Of a DNA stretch of 64,000 bases, positions 26,794-36,119 are shown piece after piece. A program made the position numbers and the translations under genes. The notes under the pieces are model-generated. The model was given only the letters and a program-made list of their open reading frames with translations. It had not been told where the DNA came from and ran no database searches. This stretch comes from JAAZGD01 sp964383845. GTDB taxonomy: Bacteria > Bacillota > Clostridia > Peptostreptococcales > Anaerovoracaceae. The stretch lies in contig CAYLIF010000001.1 in NCBI GenBank assembly GCA_964383845.1, forward strand, positions 1 to 64,000. The letters are read 5' to 3'. The first letter of the stretch is position 1; each line of letters begins with the position of its first letter.

Positions 26794-28038
26794 ATGTTTG
26801 AGGTTTTAAAAAAAGTGGATCGAGATGTGTACGACGTAATTATGAGGGAAGAGGCAAGACAAGAAAATAAACTGGAGATGATTGCTTCAGAGAATTTTAC
26901 CAGCAAAGCGGTTATGGAAGCAAGCGGCAGTATCTTAACAAATAAATATGCCGAAGGATACCCTGGCAAAAGATACTATGGTGGTTGTGAACACGTTGAT
27001 GAGGTGGAAACCCTTGCAATAGAACGAGCAAAAGAATTATTTGGCGCTGAATTTGCAAATGTACAACCCCATAGTGGAGCATCAGCAAATATTGCAGTGT
27101 ATTTCGCTCTTCTTTCCCTTGGGGACACAGTATTGGGAATGGACCTTTCCAATGGGGGACACTTAACTCATGGGAGTCCCGTGAATATTTCAGGAACTTA
27201 TTTTAATTTCATTTCCTATGGTCTGGATCCAGAAACAGAGACCATAGATTTTGATCAAGTAAGAGATTTAGCAAAGAAACATAAACCCAAAATGATTGTT
27301 GCTGGAGCCTCAGCTTACCCAAGAATTTTAAGAACTGATATTTTTAGAGAAATTGCCGACGAAGTAGGTGCTGTACTTATGGTTGATATGGCACATATAG
27401 CAGGACTTGTTGCAGGTGGTGTCCATGCTAATCCAGTCAAAGATGCTCACGTAATAACAACAACTACACACAAGACTCTTAGAGGGCCAAGAGGCGGAAT
27501 CATATTGGCAAAGGAAGAGTTTGGCCCTGCAATTAATAAAGCTGTTTTCCCTGGAACACAGGGCGGACCGTTAATGCATATTATCGCAGGAAAAGCAGTT
27601 TGTCTGAAGCTAGCAATGGAACCAAGTTTCAAGCTTTATCAAAAACAAGTCATTAATAATGCCAAGGTATTGGCTGAGGAACTGTTGGCAAAAGATTTTC
27701 ACATGGTTTCTGGAGGCACTGACAATCATTTAATATTATTAAACTTAATAAACAAGGGCTTAACAGGTAAAGCAGCAGAGATAATGCTAGATCATGCTAA
27801 CATTACTACCAATAAAAATACAGTACCTAATGATCCACAAAGTCCATTTGTAACTAGCGGAGTTAGATTAGGGACTCCCGCACTTACTACTAGGGGATTT
27901 AAAGAGGATGAAATTAGACGGGTAGCACAAGCTATTTCTCTTGTTTTAGATTCTAAGGGAGATAAATCTGAAGAGGCAAAAAAAATTGTTAAAGAGTTGT
28001 GCGATGATTTCCCACTAAAAGATTGGGAGAAATTTTAA
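26794..28038 (+). CDS. glyA: serine hydroxymethyltransferase
   Basis: GlyA moves the serine C3 carbon to tetrahydrofolate, yielding glycine and methylene-THF, a main source of one-carbon units for FolD. The 414-residue PLP enzyme shows NKYAEGYPGKRYYGGC near residue 50, the lysine motif TTTHKTLRGPRGG near 225, and PFVTSGVRLGTPALTTRG near 350. The stop TAA overlaps the next start as TAATG. Confidence 0.97.
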   Translation: MFEVLKKVDRDVYDVIMREEARQENKLEMIASENFTSKAVMEASGSILTNKYAEGYPGKRYYGGCEHVDEVETLAIERAKELFGAEFANVQPHSGASANIAVYFALLSLGDTVLGMDLSNGGHLTHGSPVNISGTYFNFISYGLDPETETIDFDQVRDLAKKHKPKMIVAGASAYPRILRTDIFREIADEVGAVLMVDMAHIAGLVAGGVHANPVKDAHVITTTTHKTLRGPRGGIILAKEEFGPAINKAVFPGTQGGPLMHIIAGKAVCLKLAMEPSFKLYQKQVINNAKVLAEELLAKDFHMVSGGTDNHLILLNLINKGLTGKAAEIMLDHANITTNKNTVPNDPQSPFVTSGVRLGTPALTTRGFKEDEIRRVAQAISLVLDSKGDKSEEAKKIVKELCDDFPLKDWEKF

Positions 28039-28751
28039 TGAAAAGATTTTTAGACCCAATATCAATTATGTTCCTAGTTATTATGGCATTTTCCGCTATT
28101 TCCAGTGGCAGGTTTTCAAGTCCGCAAGACTGGATATTCCACACCTTAATGATTTTCCCGGGGATAATAATAGGACTTTCATTTCATGAGTTTGCTCATG
28201 CTTTTGTAGCATATAAATTAGGGGATATGACACCAAAACTTCAAGGGCGGGTAACCATAAGCCCTCTTGCTCACATAGACCCTATTGGAATGATAGCCCT
28301 GATTTTTATAGGCTTTGGATGGGGGATACCGGTACAAATTAACCCAAGGAATTTCAAAAAACCACGAAGAGACGAATTCCTTGTGGCAATTGCTGGAGTA
28401 ACTACCAACTTTGTTTTGGCAATTATATTTATGGGTATTGTCAAAGTGTTTATTTCATTTGGAGCGGAATTTGCAGGATCTTCTTTAGGTGGAACCATAG
28501 TAGAAGTATTGCTATACGTAGTTCAAATTAATTTAGTCTTAATGGTATTTAATTTACTGCCTATACCACCTTTAGATGGGTTTAATATTATAGGAGAAGT
28601 GTTTAATCTAAAAAGAACAGAATGGTATTACAAAGTAAACGATAAGGGAATGATTATTCTTTTGGTATTTATAATCTTAGGCCTTGTTGAAAGAGTTTTA
28701 CTTCCCGCGGTTAACTTTTTTTATCAATTTATTTTTGGAATATTTTTCTAG
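28038..28751 (+). CDS. site-2 protease family membrane metalloprotease (M50)
   Basis: The protein belongs to the M50 family of membrane-embedded zinc proteases, the short form without a PDZ domain. The zinc motif HEFAH lies in a membrane segment near residue 51, and the third ligand motif NLLPIPPLDGF near 176. About six hydrophobic segments fill the 237 residues. The start at 28038 overlaps the glyA stop by 1 base, with GGGAGA 7 bases upstream. Its substrate is unknown; close relatives are general clostridial YdjP/YwhC-type proteins of undefined role. Its stop shares the four bases CTAG with the stop of the converging GntR gene. Confidence 0.85.
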   Translation: MKRFLDPISIMFLVIMAFSAISSGRFSSPQDWIFHTLMIFPGIIIGLSFHEFAHAFVAYKLGDMTPKLQGRVTISPLAHIDPIGMIALIFIGFGWGIPVQINPRNFKKPRRDEFLVAIAGVTTNFVLAIIFMGIVKVFISFGAEFAGSSLGGTIVEVLLYVVQINLVLMVFNLLPIPPLDGFNIIGEVFNLKRTEWYYKVNDKGMIILLVFIILGLVERVLLPAVNFFYQFIFGIFF

Positions 28752-29410
28752 ACATTATTTCTTGTTTTAGAATTTTCCATGTGGATTTCCATTGCTGCAA
28801 CACCGGCCTCCGCATCTTTTTTTAAAAAAGCATTAAAAATCTCTCGATGCTCCGCAAGCACAGAAGTTAGGTAGTGTTCACTGTATTCCATATCTCTTCG
28901 ACTATATTTCAGATAGACCTGGTAGGAAGAGAGAACGTGGCGAAGCATTAGATTGTGTGATGCCCCATATATTATTTGATGAAAACCTACATTGATGTTA
29001 AGCATTTTTTCCATATCTTTTTTCATTGTGTAGAATTCCATGAACTCAAAGGTTTCTTCAAGAGCTTCAAGCTCTTCATCTGTGATACGTTGGATTGCCC
29101 AGCGAATTGCTTGCATTTCATACGCCTTTCTAAGATCGTACATATCCAACATATCCTGATGGGAAAACCCAACCACAAAAGCACCGCGGTTGGGTATATT
29201 TTCCACTAAACCATCCATCTCCAATTGTCTAAGAGCTTCTCGAACTGGAGTACGGCTTACGTTAAATTCGCTACAAAGGGCTTGTTCAGTCAATTTTTCT
29301 CCAGGTTTCCTTGTGCCACAAAGGATATCTTTCTGAAGCTGAAGAAAGAGATTACTTGCAAGGGGTATTGCTGTGTTGTTTAACTCTTGTAAGTATTTGG
29401 TTCTTTTCAT
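28748..29410 (-). CDS. GntR family transcriptional regulator (FCD domain)
   Basis: The N-terminal winged helix is typical of the GntR family (residues 12-75, with PGEKLTEQALCSEFNVSRTPVREALRQLE split over 37-64), and the rest is an all-helical FCD ligand-binding domain (about 85-215), which often binds a carboxylic acid. At 220 residues it has standard size. It is the last gene of the acn-icd operon, 15 bases after icd, with GAAGGAG upstream. A palindrome of the FCD-GntR type on the acn promoter suggests that it controls its own operon; the effector could be citrate or isocitrate, which is inference. Confidence 0.88.
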   Translation of the reverse strand: MKRTKYLQELNNTAIPLASNLFLQLQKDILCGTRKPGEKLTEQALCSEFNVSRTPVREALRQLEMDGLVENIPNRGAFVVGFSHQDMLDMYDLRKAYEMQAIRWAIQRITDEELEALEETFEFMEFYTMKKDMEKMLNINVGFHQIIYGASHNLMLRHVLSSYQVYLKYSRRDMEYSEHYLTSVLAEHREIFNAFLKKDAEAGVAAMEIHMENSKTRNNV

Positions 29411-29425
29411 TTAGAACTCCTTCAA

Positions 29426-30574
29426 TTATTTATACTTACTATCAATAAAAGACAAAACGGCATTTGTATAATCCGATCCCTTATCTCCCGTACCATCTCT
29501 TAATACGTTGATAGTGCTATCTGCAAAAACCAAAGCATCTTTGAGAATGTTTGCTTCTTCCACCTTGTCAATGTGCCTTAATAACATTTCGCCGGCTTTC
29601 ATTAGGCTGGCAGGATTTGCATATTCCGCTCTCCCAGAAGACACCATTCTAGGTGCTGATCCGTGAATAGCTTCGAACATTGCGTACTGGTCTCCGATAT
29701 TTCCGCTGCCAGCAGTTCCAACACCACCTTGTAATTGTGCTGCTTCATCCGTTAGGATATCTCCATACAGATTGGGGGCAAGAATAACATTAAATTCTGA
29801 TTGAATTTGGGGGTTTACTAAGTTTGCCGCCATAATATCTACATAACGATCATCTACAGGTATGTCTGGATATTCTTTTGCCACATCATAACAGATTTCC
29901 AAGAATTTACCGTCGGTTTTTTTCATTATATTTGCTTTTGTAATGATGGTAACTTTAGAATTCCCATTGGCTTTGGCATATTCAAAAGCAGCCTTAGCTA
30001 TTCTGCGAGTTCCTTTTGTAGTGGTTACTTTAAAGTCAAAAGATATATCACCTAAATCTATACCTCTACTGCCTAGAACGTACTCGCCTTCTGTATTTTC
30101 ACGGAAAAACATCCAATCGATGCCTTCTTCAGGGATAGAGACTGGACGTACATTAGCATAAAGATCTAGTTCTCGTCTTAAAGCAACATTTGCGCTTTCC
30201 ATATTGATACCTTCTCGGTTGTCAGGAGTAGTGGTAGGACCTTTTAGTAGAACATCGCACTGGCCTATTTGAGCCAGAACATCTGGGGGAAGAGTAGCTT
30301 TTACGGCAATTCTATTTTCTATTGTCAAGCCGTCAATTTCTCTTAATTCAATTCTGTCTTTATCCTTAGCAAGTAGGGCAGAGAGAACTTTTTGAGTTTC
30401 TTTCATAATAAATACGCCGATTCCATCACCAGCAATAGTTCCTATAACAATTTTATCCCGATCTTTAAAAGCAATTTTAGACTTTTCTTCCATTTTATCA
30501 TGTCGTTTTTGTTGCTCATTAACAAGAGTTTCAAAGGCTGCAACTGCCTCTTTTACTGTTATAATATCTTTCAT
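29426..30574 (-). CDS. icd: isocitrate dehydrogenase (isocitrate/isopropylmalate family)
   Basis: The enzyme oxidatively decarboxylates isocitrate to 2-oxoglutarate. The 382-residue protein has TIAGDGIGVFI near residue 46, the substrate motif SANVALRRELDLYANVRP near 127-144 (the SxNxxxR form of isocitrate dehydrogenases), NLYGDILTDEAA near 265 and EAIHGSAP near 297. Position directly downstream of aconitase favours isocitrate over isopropylmalate, and leuB companions are absent. Cofactor choice was not resolved. AAGGAG lies before the ATG. An N-terminal extension of about 35 residues precedes the first strand. Confidence 0.85.
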   Translation of the reverse strand: MKDIITVKEAVAAFETLVNEQQKRHDKMEEKSKIAFKDRDKIVIGTIAGDGIGVFIMKETQKVLSALLAKDKDRIELREIDGLTIENRIAVKATLPPDVLAQIGQCDVLLKGPTTTPDNREGINMESANVALRRELDLYANVRPVSIPEEGIDWMFFRENTEGEYVLGSRGIDLGDISFDFKVTTTKGTRRIAKAAFEYAKANGNSKVTIITKANIMKKTDGKFLEICYDVAKEYPDIPVDDRYVDIMAANLVNPQIQSEFNVILAPNLYGDILTDEAAQLQGGVGTAGSGNIGDQYAMFEAIHGSAPRMVSSGRAEYANPASLMKAGEMLLRHIDKVEEANILKDALVFADSTINVLRDGTGDKGSDYTNAVLSFIDSKYK

Positions 30575-30584
30575 TGGGGTCTCC

Positions 30585-32492
30585 TTATAAGTTTATTTTT
30601 CCGCCTTTTAAAATCATCTCAACCTCTAAGGCTGAAAAGTTAGTCAGGGTGCGGTAAACCTTCCCTGTATCCAAATTCTTTACTATTACTAGGCCATCTT
30701 GTACCTGCTCTCGTGCTTTTTCAATGAGAAGCTTATTTCCCATTACAATATCTTCGTAGTCTTCTTTGCTTTCAAAGACCAAAGGTATTATACCACTATT
30801 AATAAGATTGGACCGGTGAATTCTGGCGAAAGATTTTGCCACAACGAATTTAACACCGAGATAAAGAGGGACTAGAGCAGCATGCTCTCTGCTAGAACCC
30901 TGACCATAGTTTTCCCCACCTACTATACTAACGCTTTTGGCATCAATGCATCTTTTTGGAAATCCATTATCTAGTTTTTCGAAACAGAAATTTGCTAAAT
31001 AAGGAACATTAGACCGATATGGCAAAAGCCTTGAATCGCTAGGCATGATGTCGTCAGTAGTAATATTGTCTCCAGCCTTTAATGCTACCGTAGCAGTAAT
31101 TTTATCGGCTAGGTCTGTATTCCTGGGGAAGGGTTGTATATTAGGTCCCATTTCTAAAGGAATATTTTTACCTTCTGTTCCTGGCATAACAATAAATGAA
31201 TCTCTGGACTCAAAATCGACTTCCTCAATAATGGGGTAGGGTATGTTAGTGTCGTTACCATCTGTAAGGACTCCTGTTATTGCAGATAAGGCTGCAGTTT
31301 CTGGGCTCACAAGATAAATCATTGCATCATTGGTACCGCTTCGACCTTTGAAATTTCGGTTAAAGGTTCTTAATGATACGGCACCAGATTTTGGAGATTG
31401 TCCCATGCCAATACAAGGTCCACAAGCATTCTCTATAACACGAGCGCCTGAATTTATAAGATTTGCCAAGGCACCATTTTCAGCCATTTTTGCAAGTATT
31501 TTGCTTGAACCAGGAGAAATAACCAAACTCACGTTTTCTGCGACTTTTTTATCCTTCAAGATTGCAGCCACTTTCATTAGATCAGTATAAGAAGAATTGG
31601 TGCAACTTCCAATAGCTACTTGATCGACTTTAATTGGTCCCACTTCTTTTACATCAGAAACGTTATCAGGGCTATGGGGTTTTGCAACTTGAGGAGGAAG
31701 AACACTTAAATCAATAATAAGTTCTTCGTGGTAAATGGCATCAGGATCTGCTGAAATTGCTCTATAGTCCTCACTTCTTCCTTGGGAGGTTAAATAGGCT
31801 AAGGTCTTCTCATCGCTTGGGAAAATTGAAGTAGTAGCTCCTAATTCAGCTCCCATATTTGTTATGGTTGCACGATCTGTAACACTTAGAGTTTTTACTC
31901 CTTCTCCAGTATATTCGATAATTTTTCCTACACCACCCTTTACCGTAAGTTCTCTAAGAACTTTAAGGATAATGTCCTTAGCAGAAGACCAAGGGGCTAG
32001 GCTATTTTTTAGTTCGACTTTTAATACTTTTGGGACTGTTAGAGAATATAACCCTTTAGCCATTGCCATAGCAACATCTAGTCCTCCTGCTCCTATAGCA
32101 ATCATTCCTAATCCCCCTCCCGTTGGAGTATGGCTATCTGAGCCAAGGAGAGTTTTACCGGGGATACCGTAGTTTTCTATATGGAGTTGGTGACAAATTC
32201 CATTACCAGGTTTGCTGTATATCACGCCGTGACGGGCCGCAACGCTTTTTATGAAGGCATGGTCGTCTGCGCTTTCAAACCCTGTCTGTAAGGTATTGTG
32301 GTCCACGTAAGCCACAGATAACTCTGTTTTTATCTTATCAACATTCATCGCCTCTAGCTGTAGGTAAACCATTGTTCCGGTAGAATCCTGAGTTAGAGTC
32401 TGGTCGATCTTAATGGTGATTTCTTCCCCTGGTGTAAGAACCCCTTCTACTAAATGTTCTTGCAAAATTTTATATGCTACTGAATTTCCCAT
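30585..32492 (-). CDS. acn: aconitate hydratase
   Basis: Aconitase interconverts citrate and isocitrate using a [4Fe-4S] cluster. The 635-residue protein has the cluster cysteines in GSCTNSSYTDL near residue 290 and NACGPCIGMGQSPKSG near 356, an early GSDSHTPTGGGLGM near 116-129, and a C-terminal swivel domain with GGENYGQGSSREHAAL near 527. It is the shorter, single-chain type found in Clostridia. It leads the acn-icd-gntR operon behind a strong promoter carrying a palindrome at the predicted transcription start. Citrate synthase is not in the window. Confidence 0.9.
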   Translation of the reverse strand: MGNSVAYKILQEHLVEGVLTPGEEITIKIDQTLTQDSTGTMVYLQLEAMNVDKIKTELSVAYVDHNTLQTGFESADDHAFIKSVAARHGVIYSKPGNGICHQLHIENYGIPGKTLLGSDSHTPTGGGLGMIAIGAGGLDVAMAMAKGLYSLTVPKVLKVELKNSLAPWSSAKDIILKVLRELTVKGGVGKIIEYTGEGVKTLSVTDRATITNMGAELGATTSIFPSDEKTLAYLTSQGRSEDYRAISADPDAIYHEELIIDLSVLPPQVAKPHSPDNVSDVKEVGPIKVDQVAIGSCTNSSYTDLMKVAAILKDKKVAENVSLVISPGSSKILAKMAENGALANLINSGARVIENACGPCIGMGQSPKSGAVSLRTFNRNFKGRSGTNDAMIYLVSPETAALSAITGVLTDGNDTNIPYPIIEEVDFESRDSFIVMPGTEGKNIPLEMGPNIQPFPRNTDLADKITATVALKAGDNITTDDIMPSDSRLLPYRSNVPYLANFCFEKLDNGFPKRCIDAKSVSIVGGENYGQGSSREHAALVPLYLGVKFVVAKSFARIHRSNLINSGIIPLVFESKEDYEDIVMGNKLLIEKAREQVQDGLVIVKNLDTGKVYRTLTNFSALEVEMILKGGKINL

Positions 32493-32530
32493 ATGTCCCC
32501 CTATTAATTTTGTTCAACTATATTGTATAT

Positions 32531-32540
32531 TTGTATACAA
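32531..32540. promoter_or_regulatory. probable GntR operator at the acn start site
   Basis: TTGTATACAA is a perfect 10-base palindrome that touches the -10 box of the acn promoter and covers the predicted start of transcription. It matches the general form of FCD-type GntR sites (GTATAC core), and such a regulator is encoded in the operon. Confidence 0.55.
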
Positions 32541-32568
32541 GTTTAATTGAACAGGGGTTTATTGTCAA
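32540..32568 (-). promoter_or_regulatory. sigma-A promoter of acn-icd-gntR
   Basis: Read on the minus strand: TTGACA (32568-32563), 17 bases, then TAAACT (32545-32540). It leads into a leader of about 40 bases before the acn ATG. Confidence 0.75.
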
Positions 32569-32639
32569 GATTCTAAGAGACGAAATCGTGAAAGAGGAAA
32601 ACAGCAAATACCAAGTAGGCATTTTAACAAAGAATTTTG

Positions 32640-32675
32640 GGAAAAATAAAAACAAGGCCTTACTAAAGGCCTTGT
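32640..32675 (-). terminator. rho-independent terminator after hydA
   Basis: ACAAGGCCTT (32652-32661) pairs perfectly with AAGGCCTTGT (32666-32675) around a 4-base loop. On the minus strand the hairpin is followed by TTTTTATTTTTC, so it ends the hydantoinase transcript, 39 bases after its stop. No T-run follows on the plus strand. Confidence 0.82.
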
Positions 32676-32713
32676 AAATGGTAATAGAAACGAATACGTA
32701 GATCTACAAAGGT

Positions 32714-34117
32714 CTAAAGTTCAGGAGTTGTGAACTTCAAAGTGTTACACTTAATAAATTTTCCTTTTCCTTTTTCACCTAAGAACTCACCATCCTTGTA
32801 GACCAAGTTACCTCTTGAGTAAGTGGCTACAGGATAACCCTTAATCTCAGCTCCTTCCCAAATTGTATGGTCAGTAGCGCCGTGCATATCTTTGTTAGCT
32901 ATGGTTACATTCTTTTTAGGGTCATAAAGCACAATATCTGCATCTAGTCCTACACGAAGAGCTCCTTTAACATGGTCCAAACCAAAAAGCTTGGAAGGGT
33001 TAGTTGAGCAAAGCTCAACAGCCTTATTAAAGGTAATTCTTCCCTTGTTTGCCTCAGAAAGCATATAAGGATACATATTTTCTATTCCTGCACAACCATT
33101 TGGTATAGTTGTGAAATTTCCGGGTTTGCCGTCTTTAGTTGTAATTCCCCAATCTTTCTCTGCTTGAGTGAATGGGCAGTGATCTGTAGCAACTGTTGCT
33201 ATGTCACCTCTATTAATTGCATCCCAAATTGAATCTTGAGATTCTTGCCCCTTCATTGGAGGGGAACAGACATAATCTCTGGCTCTAGGAAGTTTGTAAA
33301 CATCACTAGTAAAGTTAAGATATTGAGGACATGTCTCTGCAAAGATTGGGTATCCTTCATCTCTTGCCTGAGTAACGGCATCTACTCCCTGTTTATTGGC
33401 TAAATGTACAATGTATAAGGAAGTTCCAGCCATTTTTGCAAGGTTTATTGCTCTTACATCAGCTTCGCCTTCTACGGCCTCGTTTTTAGCCATGTAATGC
33501 CACCAGGCATCTGTTTTACCTTCAGATAGGTACTTTGCTACCAAAACATTATTTACATCTCTGTTTTCAGCATGTACGCCCACTAAGGCTCCAATGTCAG
33601 CAGCCTTTACTAAAACTTTATAGAAACTGCCATCGTCTACGCCAAAGTCATAAACCATGAATACCTTGAAAGAAGGCACTCCAGCTTTTACAGCATCTTC
33701 CATCGAGTCTAGGAGTTCGTCTGTGGTAACATCACAAACACCTACGTGGAAGGAATAGTCTACTGCTGCATCTGGTGCAGCAAGAGCATCTCTTCTCTTA
33801 ATGGCATCTAACATCTTTTCTCCTTGACCTTGGAGAACGAAATCAAAAACTGTAGTAGTTCCTCCGCATGCAGCAGACCTGGTTCCTGTGAAATAGTCAT
33901 CAGATGAGATGGTTCCTCCAAAGGGCATAGCCAAATGAGTGTGTCCATCAATTGCTCCTGGTAAAACCATCTTGCCCTTAGCATCTACTACTTCAGTGTT
34001 GCTTTCTGGCTTTAGGTCAGTTCCAATAGCTATAATTTTACCATCTTTTACAGCTATGTCAGCGTCAAAGGTGCTGTCCTTTGTTACTAGCGTTCCACCT
34101 TTAATTAATAAATCCAT
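32714..34117 (-). CDS. hydA: dihydropyrimidinase / D-hydantoinase family hydrolase
   Basis: The enzyme opens cyclic amides such as dihydrouracil or hydantoins. The 467-residue amidohydrolase shows all metal-site elements: DGHTHL near residue 57, the carbamylated-lysine motif FKVFMVYDF near 150, HAENRD near 182, HLANKQG near 238 and ATDHCPF near 314. It is followed on the same strand by a terminator and preceded by an NCS1-type permease gene, which fits uptake and breakdown of a pyrimidine, hydantoin or related ring. The true substrate cannot be read from sequence. AAGGAGG lies 7 bases before the ATG. Confidence 0.87.
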   Translation of the reverse strand: MDLLIKGGTLVTKDSTFDADIAVKDGKIIAIGTDLKPESNTEVVDAKGKMVLPGAIDGHTHLAMPFGGTISSDDYFTGTRSAACGGTTTVFDFVLQGQGEKMLDAIKRRDALAAPDAAVDYSFHVGVCDVTTDELLDSMEDAVKAGVPSFKVFMVYDFGVDDGSFYKVLVKAADIGALVGVHAENRDVNNVLVAKYLSEGKTDAWWHYMAKNEAVEGEADVRAINLAKMAGTSLYIVHLANKQGVDAVTQARDEGYPIFAETCPQYLNFTSDVYKLPRARDYVCSPPMKGQESQDSIWDAINRGDIATVATDHCPFTQAEKDWGITTKDGKPGNFTTIPNGCAGIENMYPYMLSEANKGRITFNKAVELCSTNPSKLFGLDHVKGALRVGLDADIVLYDPKKNVTIANKDMHGATDHTIWEGAEIKGYPVATYSRGNLVYKDGEFLGEKGKGKFIKCNTLKFTTPEL

Positions 34118-34160
34118 CTTTTTACCTCCTTCATATAAAATTATTGGTTTTAGTTGATGA

Positions 34161-34193
34161 AAAGGAGCCTCTGAGTCTCAAAGGCTCCTTTTA
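34161..34193 (-). terminator. hairpin terminator or attenuator between permease and hydA
   Basis: AAAAGGAGCCT (34161-34171) pairs over 11 bases with AGGCTCCTTTT (34183-34193). On the minus strand it is followed by TTTTCATC, a short T-run, and on the plus strand by TTTTATTTATT. It lies between the permease stop and hydA, so it may make hydA expression lower than that of the permease, or split the two. Confidence 0.6.
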
Positions 34194-34247
34194 TTTATTA
34201 TCGAAGCTTGTCTTAAATTTATTTAGTTGTAATAGCTATTTTAGAAA

Positions 34248-35986
34248 TTATTGTCTGTCTGTAAGTGCTTCATGCTCTTCAACTGAAACTCTGGATTTAG
34301 TTTCTTTAGACATTAGGATAATATAAAGGAAGAATCCAATTGCAAAAGATACTAAGTATCCATTAGCGGAAAGGTAATCAAAGAATCCAGGATTTGCGCC
34401 ACTAGCAGCGTTGTATAAGAATACAGTGTTTCCTAATAGAGGAATAATAAAGGAAGCAGCCCAAGCAATAAGTGCAGCTATATTCCAACCNNNNNNNNNN
34501 NNNNNNNNNNNNNNNNNNNNNNNNNNNNNNNNNNNNNNNNNNNNNNNNNNNNNNNNNNNNNNNNNNNNNNNNNNNNNNNNNNNNNNNNNNATAGAGGAAT
34601 AATAAAGGAAGCAGCCCAAGCAATAAGTGCAGCTATATTCCAACCGCCTGTATACCAGTAACGTCCCTGATCTCCTGCATATAGTCCTGCAACGTCAATG
34701 GATCTCTTCTTAACAACAAAGTAGTCAGCAATAAAGATAGCGGCTACTGGAGCTAAGATCATTCCATAGTTGTTGAGCCAAGTAAATACATATGCTGCAC
34801 CAGAACCAAATATCCACCATGGTTGGAATACAAAAGCAGCTAAGATACAAGTAATAATAACACCTTTTTTGTAGGAAATTCTAGTTGGTGAAAGATTTGA
34901 AAATCCGTTAGCTGGTGCAACTATATTAGCTGCAACGCAAGTTGTGATTGTAGCAGCTGCTACACCAATAGCACAGACAATAACAACTAGTTTGTTTTCT
35001 ACATAATAGAATACTCCAGTTGGGTCAAACATTGCTTGTCCAAATGCTAGTTTAGTTGACATAGCGAAGAATGCTCCGATATATGCACACATAAACATTG
35101 GAATAGGCATTCCAAGTAATTGGCCCCAGAATTGAGATTTTTGCGATTTTGCATATCTTGAAAAGTCAGGAATATTAAGAGCCATAGTAGCCCAGAAAGC
35201 AATGTTTGCTGTTAGCCCTGCCATATAAAGATACCAAAATCCACCAAGGGAATTAATAAGTTCAGTGTCTTGCTTTTGCGCCATAACCTCAGTGAAACCA
35301 TAGCCTGCTCCACTTGCAGTAGTAACAGACCATGCAAATAATGCTAGGATAACAACGACTAATAAAGGACCACCGATGCTTTGAACAACCTTGATACTTT
35401 CAAATCCCGAATAAGCTACCCATCCGATAATTGCCATAAAGATAAAGAAACCAACAAATTGGCCAATACCTGTGGCAGGGTTACCGGGAAGAGCCATAGT
35501 CCAAGTTGGGTCTAAGAATTTTGGAGCAAATACTCCGATAATAGCTGCGATTGAACCTCCGCCTACCCATGCTTGAATAGCAGTCCATCCACAAGCAGTT
35601 AAACCTCTTAACATGGCGGGGAGATGTGCTCCCTTGGCTCCAAAGGTTAGACGTGAAAATACAGGGAAAGGAATTCCGTATTTTGTTCCTGCATGTGAGT
35701 TCATCTGAATAGGAACTAGTACAATCAAGTTACCCAAGGTTACATTTAGAACTGCAAGCCAAGGGGATATGCCCATTCCGATAAGTGCCGCACCTAATGA
35801 AAGAGACGGAATACAGATAGACATACCAATCCAAAGAGCGGTAATATTGTAAGTAGTCCATGTTCTTTGGGACACAGACGTTGGCGCTAAGTCTTCATTG
35901 TAATACTTTGAAGTCAATAGCTCAGCTCGAGCGGTATCGGTAAGTTCATACATACCGTTTAGCTCTAGTTGTGTGTAATTTGACAT
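34248..35986 (-). CDS. NCS1-type nucleobase/hydantoin permease (split by an assembly gap)
   Basis: The protein belongs to the nucleobase-cation symporter 1 family (cytosine, allantoin, hydantoin and uracil carriers), with about 12 membrane segments. The family traits YNITALWIGMSICIPS near residue 45, GTKYGIPFPVFSRLTFG near 100 and NIPDFSRYA near 270 are visible. The start ATG (35986) has GGAGG 8 bases upstream. A run of 100 N (34491-34590) interrupts the 3' part and appears to break the frame. The 55 bases before the gap are identical to the 55 after it; removing one copy and the N leaves 1584 bases, an intact 527-residue gene ending at 34248. Its neighbour hydA suggests a cyclic amide substrate. 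Confidence 0.85.
34436..34645. other. assembly gap flanked by a duplicated 55-base contig end
   Basis: 34491-34590 is 100 N. The sequence at 34436-34490 is repeated without change at 34591-34645, so the two contigs overlap by 55 bases and the gap has no real content. This is an artefact of scaffolding, not a biological repeat. Confidence 0.92.
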
Positions 35987-36064
35987 TTAAACACCTCCAT
36001 AACAAATGATAGAAATAAATTATTACAACGTTATTGTATCATACTTCATGAAAAGGGAAACACT

Positions 36065-36093
36065 TTTTTATTGAAACGTTAATCAATTGTCAA
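36065..36093 (-). promoter_or_regulatory. candidate promoter of the permease gene
   Basis: On the minus strand a perfect TTGACA (36093-36088) is followed after 17 bases by TAAAAA (36070-36065), a weak -10. The leader to the permease ATG would be about 70 bases. A second TATGAT/TACAAT-like stretch lies nearer the gene. Confidence 0.35.
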
Positions 36094-36119
36094 TAAATTC
36101 AAGTCAAAGATAGTATTGC

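Noticed and set aside
29426..30574. 3-isopropylmalate dehydrogenase (leuB)
   Set aside because: The SxNxxxR substrate motif and the aconitase neighbour point to isocitrate, and no leuA, leuC or leuD lies nearby.
32474..32677. Plus-strand open frame of 67 codons across the acn promoter
   Set aside because: It overlaps the acn start, the promoter and the hydA terminator, lacks a ribosome site, and shows no recognisable sequence.
34436..34645. 55-base direct repeat with a spacer, as a possible mobile element trace
   Set aside because: The spacer is 100 N, and removing one copy restores a full-length gene in frame, so it is an assembly artefact.
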